In this document: in pieces, positions 47,925 through 55,516 of the stretch
Layout of the letters: each line of letters opens with the position of its first letter
Numbering within the stretch: position 1 is the stretch's first letter
Assembly: GCA_030834905.1 (NCBI GenBank)
Contig: JAUQWZ010000047.1
Location: 1-57,386, forward strand
Length of the DNA stretch: 57,386 nt
DNA from: Aggregatilineales bacterium
GTDB taxonomy: Bacteria; Chloroflexota; Anaerolineae; Aggregatilineales; Phototrophicaceae
Direction: 5' to 3'
The notes under the pieces: generated by a model
Database searches by the model: none
The model's input: the letters and a program-made list of their open reading frames with translations, nothing else
What the model was told of the DNA's origin: nothing
Program-made: the position numbers and the translations under genes

Positions 47925-49139
47925 TTATTCCATAGCAGCATGGTGGGTGGTCGTCAGGAGCAGGTCGGCGGCGCTATGCGGCGAAGGCTGCGCCCAAACC
48001 AGATAGAGATCGCGCTGGCGGTCAGCGGCGAGCGCTGGCGGCGCGATGAGTCTCGCGTCCGACACGACGGTCTGATAGCCGACGACGCTGCCGCTGCTGA
48101 GATAGACCAGCCCCAAGCCGTCCGGTGACTGCACCGCGACCGGCAGCACCGTGTACTGCCCCGCCAGCGGAGCAGCCCAGATCAGCGGCGTTTCTCCCGG
48201 CGCGGCGGCGGCGGTGCTGCCGGTGTTGAAGCCGGTTTCAAAAGTCGAGCCGTCCAGCACTTCAATCTGGAGTTGGGTTGGCTGCGCCCATGCTGCTGCC
48301 TCGATTGCGCCAGCCGCGAACCAGGTTTCAGGATGACCATTGGCGCGAGTGACGTTCCAGAAGATGTAGGCGTGAGCATAATCGACGCCAGCGCTCAGGC
48401 TGTGCAGCCGGTCACCCGCGCCCAGATAGACGGCGCTGCTAAGCGAAACCGGCGTATCAATCAGACCGTTGTGGATGGCTGATTGCATCAACTGCCCGCG
48501 TTCCAGCCAGAACAGCAGCAGCGTTCCGTCGTTGGCGCGGACAAGCGCCGGATAATCGGCGTTGGTGGCGACTTGTTGGGGGGGCTGTGGTCGCCCGGCG
48601 GGGTCAATTGGACGCAGCGACAGCACTGGTTCGGAGAGCAGGCGACCACTCCAGGCAGCCCAGACGCGCTCACTGCTGTCGGCGGTCACAGCGTAGCGCA
48701 GCGCCAGTTCGTCGGATACGGGAGTTGGTCCACGCTCGACGGTCATCTGCGCCGTGATGAGCGCCGAGAAAAGCTGCGTCTGACCGTCAGCAGCCGCGTC
48801 CAGCCACAGCAGATGCAGCCAACCGTCCTGTCCGGCGGTCAGGGTTTGGGCATAGGGGTGAGCTGGCGGCAGCGGCAGCACTGTCGCCGACGCGAGACTG
48901 CCATCGATCCACTGACGAATGTCCTGATGCACGCCAGCGCTGTCCGCGCCAATCCAGCCAGCGACCACTCGCGACGAATCGACCGACAGGGCAGGAGCGC
49001 TGCTTTGTTCCGCCTGCGCCAGAGCAACGATCTCGCCCCAGACAGAGCGCCGCGCCGGTTCGGGCGGCGGCTGGCAGGCGGCGAAAGCCGTGACCAGCAT
49101 CAGCGACAGAACAATCGAAAGGCGGCAGCGCGGCAGCAC
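47925..49139 (-). CDS. Putative lipoprotein, beta-propeller-like
   Basis: 404 aa. N-terminal CRLSIVLSLMLVTAFAACQP looks like a lipoprotein signal (lipobox FAAC, weak at -3). The rest has repeated Trp-rich blades (VVAGWIGADSAGVHQ, LHLLWLDAAADGQTQL, RVWAAWSGRLLSEPV, LLLFWLERGQLMQS, AYIFWNVTRANGHPE, LYLVWAQPSPHSAAD) as in Sortilin/BNR-like propellers. Start GTG 49139 is the only one that gives a full signal peptide but has no clear Shine-Dalgarno. Function unknown. Confidence 0.75.
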   Translation of the reverse strand: MLPRCRLSIVLSLMLVTAFAACQPPPEPARRSVWGEIVALAQAEQSSAPALSVDSSRVVAGWIGADSAGVHQDIRQWIDGSLASATVLPLPPAHPYAQTLTAGQDGWLHLLWLDAAADGQTQLFSALITAQMTVERGPTPVSDELALRYAVTADSSERVWAAWSGRLLSEPVLSLRPIDPAGRPQPPQQVATNADYPALVRANDGTLLLFWLERGQLMQSAIHNGLIDTPVSLSSAVYLGAGDRLHSLSAGVDYAHAYIFWNVTRANGHPETWFAAGAIEAAAWAQPTQLQIEVLDGSTFETGFNTGSTAAAAPGETPLIWAAPLAGQYTVLPVAVQSPDGLGLVYLSSGSVVGYQTVVSDARLIAPPALAADRQRDLYLVWAQPSPHSAADLLLTTTHHAAME

Positions 49140-49144
49140 GATGA

Positions 49145-49528
49145 TCAGGCTTCGGCAGTGACGGTGATATCTTCGGGTCCGGTGTAGCGGATGCGATTTC
49201 GGGCGTAATAGGCGATGGTCTGTACGACGTATTTTGCCGCCGGAAGGGACACATTGGGCAGCACCAGTTCGTGGCGACCGGAATACACGCCGACGTGATA
49301 GCGGTCTTGTCCGGCGTAAAGCGTCTTCTTGATCAGCCAACCGGCGGGTCCACCCGCCCGCGCCGCCTTCGCCACCTCGACCTCATCGATCTTTGACCAT
49401 TCGATGCCCTGTCCATCGACCACGATCTCGTAGTTGGTCGGGGCAAAATGTTTCTGAAGGAACTGCACGTCGTCAGGCGAAAGATCGTGTTCCTTCGGCG
49501 CGGTGCTGAGGGGAACCATTACCTGCAT
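49145..49528 (-). CDS. Uncharacterised protein (127 aa)
   Basis: No family recognised. Soluble: EHDLSPDDVQFLQKHFAPTN, EIVVDGQGIEWSKIDEVEVA, GWLIKKTLYAGQDRYHVGVY, SGRHELVLPNVSLPAAKYVV. Ends 5 nt before the start of the putative lipoprotein on the same strand. ATG 49528 or 49519. Preceded by a 216-nt gap holding a palindrome. Confidence 0.75.
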   Translation of the reverse strand: MQVMVPLSTAPKEHDLSPDDVQFLQKHFAPTNYEIVVDGQGIEWSKIDEVEVAKAARAGGPAGWLIKKTLYAGQDRYHVGVYSGRHELVLPNVSLPAAKYVVQTIAYYARNRIRYTGPEDITVTAEA

Positions 49529-49631
49529 GGTGAATGTACCTGTAGCTGGATGGTATGCGGCAATTGTACACGATGTCGAGAGAAAAGCTTAGCGCCGGGG
49601 CGCGCAGGGAATTGGCGAAAATTGCGGTCAT

Positions 49632-49655
49632 GTAGGGGCGCAGCATGCTGCGCCC
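49632..49655. repeat. Dispersed palindrome GTAGGGGCGCAGC type
   Basis: GTAGGGGCGCAGC-AT-GCTGCGCCC, nearly identical to 2862-2885. Nothing else recognisable in 49529-49744. Confidence 0.85.
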
Positions 49656-49744
49656 ATATCCTCAATATTCACCACGTCTGCAAAGACAGGTGTGGTAAAT
49701 CTCGGCGCGTTTTTGCGTAGGTGCTTTTCGTATAAGCCACGTGG

Positions 49745-50173
49745 TCACGACTCTGGCGTACTGTCTTCTGGCAGAACGAGGATGCGGATGGTCGCTGGCT
49801 GACCAGCGGTGCCGTCGCTGCGGAAGGCGACTGCCGACATAGAGTGCAAGCCCAACCCTTCGGCAAGCCAGCTCATCTCGACCGTGAAGACAGGAACGGC
49901 GCTGCTGACCACCGGCGCGCCCTGCTGGTGCGGCTGATCGTCTACCAGCAGTTCCACCCGCGCGATGCCGTCGCCAACGGCGTCCTGCGCTACCAGTTGA
50001 ATCTGCACGTCCGTTCCTTCGACCACCGAGCTGTCATTGAGCGGATACTGGAATTCAACCACCGGGATGTCTGGCAGTGGGGTAGGCGTCAGCGTTCCGG
50101 CGACGAGATTGCAGCCGCACAGCAGGCACGCCGAGGCGATGCCGAGCGCTCGCCGGGTTAGCTGTCGGCGCAT
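49745..50173 (-). CDS. Lipoprotein with Ig-like domain
   Basis: 142 aa. Signal LTRRALGIASACLLCGCNLV with lipobox LCGC. After a short TPTPLPD stalk the domain VVEFQYPLNDSSVVEGTDVQ, ARVELLVDDQPHQQGAPVVS and GLHSMSAVAFRSDGTAGQPA follows the Ig-like pattern of secreted proteins with a bacterial Big-type fold. Its ATG lies inside the 3' end of the PLAT gene (16-nt overlap), so they are co-expressed. Confidence 0.85.
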   Translation of the reverse strand: MRRQLTRRALGIASACLLCGCNLVAGTLTPTPLPDIPVVEFQYPLNDSSVVEGTDVQIQLVAQDAVGDGIARVELLVDDQPHQQGAPVVSSAVPVFTVEMSWLAEGLGLHSMSAVAFRSDGTAGQPATIRILVLPEDSTPES

Positions 50174-50517
50174 ACCACCAGCCGCCCCGCCTCTTCTTCA
50201 CCCAGCCACTGGTTGAAGGCAAACAGCCATTCGCGCCCGCTGAGGTTGTGACGCACCGATACCTGTTCCACATACCAGCCGGAATCGGCGCTGTTATCAT
50301 GCCCGACGCAGCAGCGGGTGAGATTGCCCAGATCGGGTACGTCGAGCACAAACCGGTCGGTGCTGCCCTGTTCAAAGGCGAAGATGTCTTCCGGCGGCAG
50401 ATGCACCCAGTCGGTCTGTCCGGCTTCGCCGTAGAGCATCAGGAAGACGTTGGAATCGGTGCCGCCAAGCGGCTGGTCGCCCGTTTTGACCCACAGACTA
50501 TAAGCCGGTTGTGACAT
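50158..50517 (-). CDS. PLAT/LH2-domain protein
   Basis: 119 aa, almost entirely one PLAT domain: YSLWVKTGDQPLGGTDSNVF, LMLYGEAGQTDWVHLPPEDI, FEQGSTDRFVLDVPDLGNLT, CCVGHDNSADSGWYVEQVSV and EWLFAFNQWL. PLAT domains bind lipids or calcium and are usually part of eukaryotic lipoxygenases and lipases; free-standing bacterial copies are less common. No signal peptide, unlike its lipoprotein partner. AGGA-type site (GGAGGAAAAACC) before ATG. Confidence 0.9.
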   Translation of the reverse strand: MSQPAYSLWVKTGDQPLGGTDSNVFLMLYGEAGQTDWVHLPPEDIFAFEQGSTDRFVLDVPDLGNLTRCCVGHDNSADSGWYVEQVSVRHNLSGREWLFAFNQWLGEEEAGRLVVCADS

Positions 50518-50644
50518 GGTTTTTCCTCCAGCCAGAAGCTCATTACGATTATGCGTTTGATTGAAAGGGGATGCAAGCTACAATCAATAATGGGCGAGCC
50601 ACAAAACAACATCCAGTCATGCAGGTTCCGGGGGCAGAGACGCT

Positions 50645-51403
50645 ATGCGAATCGACATTCTGACATTGTTCCCTGGCATGTTCGAGGGACCGATGACCGA
50701 AAGTATGCTGTGGAAGGCGCGTGACCGCCATCTGCTTGACCTGCGCCTGCACGATATTCGAGACTACAGCACCAGCAAACACCGGGCGGTGGACGACACA
50801 CCGTATGGTGGCGGCGGTGGCATGGTGATGAAGCCGGATGTGGTGACGGTGGCGGTTGAAGCGGTGCTGAATGGCGCGCCGCCGGACACGCCAGTCATTT
50901 TGATGACGCCGCAGGGACGGCTGTTCTCGCACGAGATCGCGGTATCGTTGGCGCGGCAGCAGCAGGTGATCATCCTGTGCGGGCATTACGAGGGTATTGA
51001 CGAGCGCGTGAACGCGCTGGTGGTAACCGACGAAATTAGCATTGGCGATTACGTGCTGACGGGCGGCGAACTGGCGGCGATGGTGGTGGTCGATGCGGTG
51101 GCGCGGCACATTCCGGGCGTACTCGGCGCGGAAGGCGGCGCTGACCGCGACAGCCACGCCGACGGCATCCTCGAAGGACCGCAGTACACCCGCCCGCCGG
51201 TGTTTCGCGGCTTGAGCGTGCCGCAGGTGCTTCAGGATGGCAACCACGACACCATCAAACGCTGGCGGCGCGAGCTGGGGCTGCGGCGCACCTGGCTTCG
51301 CCGTCCCGATCTGCTGCTGAAGGCTTCGCTGACCGAAGACGAGCAGTATCTGCTGGCGACATTCGCCGATGAGGACGCGCGAAAGTCCAATGCCTCAAAG
51401 TGA
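50645..51403 (+). CDS. trmD: tRNA (guanine37-N1)-methyltransferase
   Basis: 252 aa; methylates G37 of tRNAs with SAM to prevent frameshifting. RIDILTLFPGMFEGPMTESM, HDIRDYSTSKHRAVDDTPYG, GGGGGMVMKPDV, LCGHYEGIDERV, EISIGDYVLTGGELAAMVVV and the C-terminal domain with RPPVFRG are the SPOUT trefoil-knot signature. Normal length. No rplS, rpsP or rimM adjacent, unlike the usual rpsP-rimM-trmD-rplS operon. Confidence 0.97.
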   Translation: MRIDILTLFPGMFEGPMTESMLWKARDRHLLDLRLHDIRDYSTSKHRAVDDTPYGGGGGMVMKPDVVTVAVEAVLNGAPPDTPVILMTPQGRLFSHEIAVSLARQQQVIILCGHYEGIDERVNALVVTDEISIGDYVLTGGELAAMVVVDAVARHIPGVLGAEGGADRDSHADGILEGPQYTRPPVFRGLSVPQVLQDGNHDTIKRWRRELGLRRTWLRRPDLLLKASLTEDEQYLLATFADEDARKSNASK

Positions 51404-51496
51404 GCCAAACTTTTATTGAGGCTTTATCCAACTTCCGCTATACTGAGATCAGCCGCCCGGTGTTGGTTCGGCACAAACGAAGAGAGAGTCTTACTT

Positions 51497-51898
51497 ATGG
51501 CTCAGGAATATCGCAGCGACATCCTGGAGCGTACCCTGAAAACACTGCACGTTGCCGTGGATGGCGTCAAAGCATCGGTCATCGTCAATATTGATGGACT
51601 GCTGGTGGCAGCCTACCCACCTGGCGACGAGGAAAACCCCCACGAAAACCCCACCAGCAGCCCACAGGTGGCGGCGATGTCCGCCACGCTGATCGGGCTG
51701 GCGGAACGCACCCTGGGCAGATTGGCGCAGGGCGATCTGGAGCGCCTGCTGATGGAAGGCGAAGACGGCGTGATGGTGATATATCCCGCCGGACGCGCTT
51801 CGGTCGCGGTGCTGGTCGAAAAAGATGCGCGCCTTAGCCATGTGCTGTTCGCGACCAAAAAAGCAGCGCGCGAAGTCGCCGAAATTCTCGGCTACTAG
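51497..51898 (+). CDS. Roadblock/LC7-domain protein (MglB-like)
   Basis: 133 aa. AQEYRSDILERTLKTLHVAV, DGVKASVIVNIDGLLVAAYP, AAMSATLIGLAERTLGRLAQ and ATKKAAREVAEIL are the Roadblock pattern. Such proteins regulate small Ras-like GTPases, e.g. MglB for MglA; no GTPase gene is in the window. ATG 51497 starts the domain; the frame goes back to 51416 without support. 93 nt after trmD. Confidence 0.85.
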   Translation: MAQEYRSDILERTLKTLHVAVDGVKASVIVNIDGLLVAAYPPGDEENPHENPTSSPQVAAMSATLIGLAERTLGRLAQGDLERLLMEGEDGVMVIYPAGRASVAVLVEKDARLSHVLFATKKAAREVAEILGY

Positions 51899-51942
51899 CG
51901 CTCGATTTTCCCCTCACGCTGCTCAATCTGCGTCGAGCCAGC

Positions 51943-51967
51943 GTAGGGACACGACAGCGTCGTGTCC
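51943..51967. repeat. Dispersed palindrome (GGACACGAC arms)
   Basis: GTAGGGACACGAC-AGC-GTCGTGTCC. Shares its GGACACGA arm with the copy at 3979-4002. Confidence 0.8.
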
Positions 51968-52018
51968 GACGTTCGCCAGAAGTAGTGGGGATACTACGTG
52001 GAAAGCGCCTGATACGCG

Positions 52019-52687
52019 CTAGGGTTTGCGACTGCCTATCTGGAAGATCGCGCGCAGTGACATTTTGCCAAGCATGATTTCGTCGCCATCCCGCAGGGGA
52101 TAGGGTTGGTGCGGGGCGAGCCGGATGCCGTTGACGGCGGTGCCGTTGCTGCTGCCGAGATCGTAGATTTCCAGGCGCTTGTTGCTCAGGCGAATGATGG
52201 CGTGCCGACGGCTGACGCCCATGCGGTAACCGGCATAGGTCGTAAGGTCTACGTCGGGCATGGTGCCGGTCGCCGGATCGCGCCGCCCAAGCGACGTCTC
52301 CGCCTTCGGGTAAATCAGCAGCGGACTCTGCGCGCCGCTAATCTCCAGACGCAGCACCATCGAGTCGTCAAAAACGTTCGTCCCAGCAGACTGGACTGCC
52401 TGCAGCTCATCGGCGGAAAGGCTGGTCGTTTCGTCGGAAACAGCGCTGTTCTGATTGCCAAGCTGGCGCGTGCCGACGCCGCTGCGCTCGCCTGAAATCA
52501 GGTTCGTGCCGCAGTTTTCGCACACCAGGACGCCGATTCGGTTCCAGGAACCGCAGGTTGGGCACTTTTGCCCCCCGGCTGACGGCGCGGCGGCAAGATT
52601 GATAGTCGGCATCGCTGCCTTGCGCACCGTCTGGTCTTCCGTTGCCGGAGTCGGAGGCTGCCCATTCTTGGGCGGTTGTTCTGTCAT
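52019..52687 (-). CDS. Zinc-ribbon and FHA-domain protein
   Basis: 222 aa. Zinc ribbon CPTCGSWNRIGVLVCENCG near residues 42-60, acidic linker, then a C-terminal FHA domain (SLGRRDPATGTMPDVDLTTY, GVSRRHAIIRLSNKRLEIYD, LGSSNGTAVNGIRL). FHA domains bind phosphothreonine peptides, usually as part of kinase signalling; the kinase is not in the window. Between the Roadblock gene (convergent) and the GT-C gene (divergent). Confidence 0.92.
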   Translation of the reverse strand: MTEQPPKNGQPPTPATEDQTVRKAAMPTINLAAAPSAGGQKCPTCGSWNRIGVLVCENCGTNLISGERSGVGTRQLGNQNSAVSDETTSLSADELQAVQSAGTNVFDDSMVLRLEISGAQSPLLIYPKAETSLGRRDPATGTMPDVDLTTYAGYRMGVSRRHAIIRLSNKRLEIYDLGSSNGTAVNGIRLAPHQPYPLRDGDEIMLGKMSLRAIFQIGSRKP

Positions 52688-52828
52688 AGTAGACCTACCA
52701 GCGATAATCTTGCGAATTCATGGCTCTATTGTATTGCGCTTTTGGAGTGTAGCAACCCTAACGACTCATGAACCTTTCATGAATAACGCGGTGTTGACCG
52801 GGGTTTGACGGCGTGCTAATGTCTGCAC

Positions 52829-55474
52829 ATGCGGACTTCACCCCGAACTCTGGTCGCCTTGATCGTCATTCTGCTGCTGGCAGTCGCGGCGCGGCTGTAT
52901 GGCATTCAGGCGCAAAGTCTGTGGTTCGACGAAGGCTGGTCTGCCTACGCCGCGACCCAACCCACGCTGATCGACGCGGCACATGCCGACGCGACCAATC
53001 CGCCGCTGTATTACGTCCTGCTGAACATCCACGCCACGTTTATAGGGTCGAGTGAATTCGGGCTGCGCCTGTTCTCGCTGTTCTGCGGCTTGCTGGTGGT
53101 GGCGCTGGTCTTTCGGCTGGGGAGCCGTTTGTTTGGTGAACGCGCGGCGCTCTACGCGGCGCTGCTGGCTGCCGCTTCGCCGCTGCTGTGGTGGGCATCA
53201 CAGGAAGCGCGGATGTACAGCCTGCTGGCGGCGCTGGTGCTGGTCTGCGCGCTGGCGTGGCACCGGCTCTATCATCGCCCGACACGACGAATGTGGCTTG
53301 TCCTCTGGCTGGCTGAACTAGCGCTGCTCTACGCCCACAACACGGGTCCGGTGGTCGCGCTGTGGCTGAACGCGGTCACGGTGATCGCCTGGATCGCCGC
53401 TGGCAGGATCGACCGCAGGCTGACGTGGAAGTGGTGGATTGGCGGTCAGCTTCTGATCGGGCTGCTGTGGCTGCCCTATTTTCTGACTCGCTTCATCACG
53501 CTGGGTGAAGCCAACAGCGCCGTGACCAGCACGCTGGAATTGACGCCGGTGTTCGGGCTGAATCTGTGGCGGGCGCTGTGGCAAACACCCTGGGAGCGCG
53601 TGCTGCTGTCGGGCGAACCGGCGGCGCTGTCTATCGGGCTGCTGGTCGCGTTCGGGCTGCTCGTGCCCTGGTCACGCCCGGCGGCACGCTGGTTAGTGCT
53701 GCACGCGCTGGTGCTGACGGCAGGACTGCTGATCGCGCTGGCGGCGCTGGGCAACGAAATACATGGGCGCTATCTGGTGATGATCGTCCCGCTGCTGCTG
53801 GTGCCGTTGGGGGCGGGTATCGCGCGGCTGCGCCCGCAGATCATCCGTTTGGCGCTGGCGGCGGGCGTGGTCGCCGTATTTCTAGCGAACCTGATTTACG
53901 CGCAGACATCCGACTACCGCCACGACGACGCGCGCGCTATGGTTCAGTATTACGCCGACAGGCTGACCGCGACGGACAGCGTACTGGCGTGGTCTTATGC
54001 CGATCGTTATGAGCTGGCTTACTACTGGGACAATCTGGATGTGGCGGCGGGGCGAATTACGCTGCCAGAAGGCGCGGAACTGGAGACGGTGCTGCCGCTG
54101 CTGCCCGACAGCGGCGATGTGGCGCTGAACGTCTGGTATACCCAGCGCGCCGATTATCGCCGGATGCTGCCATGTCTGTTGAGTAATGGGACGATCAACG
54201 AGCCGGAACAGCATACCGTCTATGGCATGTCCAGCCTGCTGTATCGCAGCCCGTCACTGAGCCTGCCGGAACTGGCGGCGGCGGATATCACCTTCGTGGA
54301 TGGCGTAACGCCGATCATCCAGGTCACGAATGCCGGGCAGATCGCGCCGCTGACGCCCGACCGCGCCCAATGCCTGCCAATCGTCGTAACGCTGGCGCGT
54401 GAAACCGAGGTTGAACTTAAGGCGGCGCTGATCGTCCAGAACGAACTCGGCTGGGAGATCGCCCGGGCTGACGCCGTCCTGGCGACCGCCAACCAACGCG
54501 CCAGTGAGAATGTGCCGCCGGGGACGGCGCTGGCGGCTTACCCGCTGCTGCGGCTGCCAGTTGGCACGCCGCCGGGTGAGTATCGTATTTTCCTGCGAAT
54601 ATACGATGAGTCCGAGTCACCTTCCGGCTACGCGCCCCCCATGACGATAAGGACTTCCGGGCGTGACGCCTTACTGGGCGTCTGGGACGCGCCCGCCGGT
54701 GCCCGGTGGGATCAGGTCAGCCGCGCGGCGGCGCTGCCGGTGACGATCAACATCCAGTCTGGCGATCTGACACTGCTGGGACACAATGCCGCTGGTGATG
54801 TAACGCTGACGAACGGGAGCGAAATACGACTGACGCTGCTGTGGCAGGGACAGGGGGAACTGCCACCGCTGACGCTGGCTGACAGCGAGGGGCGCTGGAG
54901 CGTCGGGATTCCGGCGGCGGAGGCGGACGAGGCGCTGACCCGCGACTGGCGTTCGGTTCGCGTGCCTGCCGACGCTCCCGATGGCAGCGCCGAACTGCGG
55001 CTGCCGGATGGGACTGTCCTCAATCAATATGCGATTGAATCGCTGCCGCTGCTGCTGGAATCGCCTGCATTTGATGTTGAAGTGGGCGCGACATTTCCCG
55101 GCGCGGGTGAGCTGGTCGGCTACCGCCTGAATCAGCCGATTCGTCTCGACACAGCGCCCGCGCTCACGCTAGTCTGGCGTGGCGGCGAAATTCCGGCAGC
55201 GGTGAGCTATACGGTGTTCGCGCAGTTGGTGAACGCCGATGGGCGCGTTATCGCCCAGAGTGACTCGGTTCCAGCGGCTGGCGCGCGTCCCACCACCGGC
55301 TGGCGCGCGGGCGAATACATTGAGGACAGCCATCAGCTTCAGTATAACGATCTGGCAGCGCCGGGCAGGGTGAGCCTGATCGTGGGGCTGTATAACGCGG
55401 TCAGCGGTCAGCGGCTGCTGCTGGACGAAGGGCGTGATTTTGTGGCGCTGGCTGAGGGACTAGAGGCGCGGTAA
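52829..55474 (+). CDS. GT-C membrane glycosyltransferase (PMT/ArnT-like) with C-terminal beta domain
   Basis: 881 aa. The first ~450 residues form about ten membrane helices starting AVAARLYGIQAQSLWFDEGW, where DE is the acidic motif of GT-C enzymes that use polyprenyl-phosphate sugars, followed by NPPLYYVLLNIHATFIGSSE and SQEARMYSLLAALVLVCALA, with HGRYLVMIVPLLLVPLGAGI later. The last ~380 residues are extracytoplasmic and beta-rich (VEVGATFPGAGELVGYRLNQ). Probably transfers sugar to a lipid or protein; acceptor unknown. Ends beside a 17-bp palindrome. Confidence 0.88.
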   Translation: MRTSPRTLVALIVILLLAVAARLYGIQAQSLWFDEGWSAYAATQPTLIDAAHADATNPPLYYVLLNIHATFIGSSEFGLRLFSLFCGLLVVALVFRLGSRLFGERAALYAALLAAASPLLWWASQEARMYSLLAALVLVCALAWHRLYHRPTRRMWLVLWLAELALLYAHNTGPVVALWLNAVTVIAWIAAGRIDRRLTWKWWIGGQLLIGLLWLPYFLTRFITLGEANSAVTSTLELTPVFGLNLWRALWQTPWERVLLSGEPAALSIGLLVAFGLLVPWSRPAARWLVLHALVLTAGLLIALAALGNEIHGRYLVMIVPLLLVPLGAGIARLRPQIIRLALAAGVVAVFLANLIYAQTSDYRHDDARAMVQYYADRLTATDSVLAWSYADRYELAYYWDNLDVAAGRITLPEGAELETVLPLLPDSGDVALNVWYTQRADYRRMLPCLLSNGTINEPEQHTVYGMSSLLYRSPSLSLPELAAADITFVDGVTPIIQVTNAGQIAPLTPDRAQCLPIVVTLARETEVELKAALIVQNELGWEIARADAVLATANQRASENVPPGTALAAYPLLRLPVGTPPGEYRIFLRIYDESESPSGYAPPMTIRTSGRDALLGVWDAPAGARWDQVSRAAALPVTINIQSGDLTLLGHNAAGDVTLTNGSEIRLTLLWQGQGELPPLTLADSEGRWSVGIPAAEADEALTRDWRSVRVPADAPDGSAELRLPDGTVLNQYAIESLPLLLESPAFDVEVGATFPGAGELVGYRLNQPIRLDTAPALTLVWRGGEIPAAVSYTVFAQLVNADGRVIAQSDSVPAAGARPTTGWRAGEYIEDSHQLQYNDLAAPGRVSLIVGLYNAVSGQRLLLDEGRDFVALAEGLEAR

Positions 55475-55506
55475 GGGCGCAGCAAGCACGCTGCGCCCTT
55501 ACCGCG
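55467..55506. repeat. Long dispersed palindrome between convergent genes
   Basis: CGCGGTAAGGGCGCAGC-AAGCAC-GCTGCGCCCTTACCGCG, 17-bp perfect arms spanning the stop codon of the glycosyltransferase (TAA at 55472-55474). Longest member of the family; may end transcription from both sides. Confidence 0.85.
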
Positions 55507-55516
55507 TTAGGCGGCG

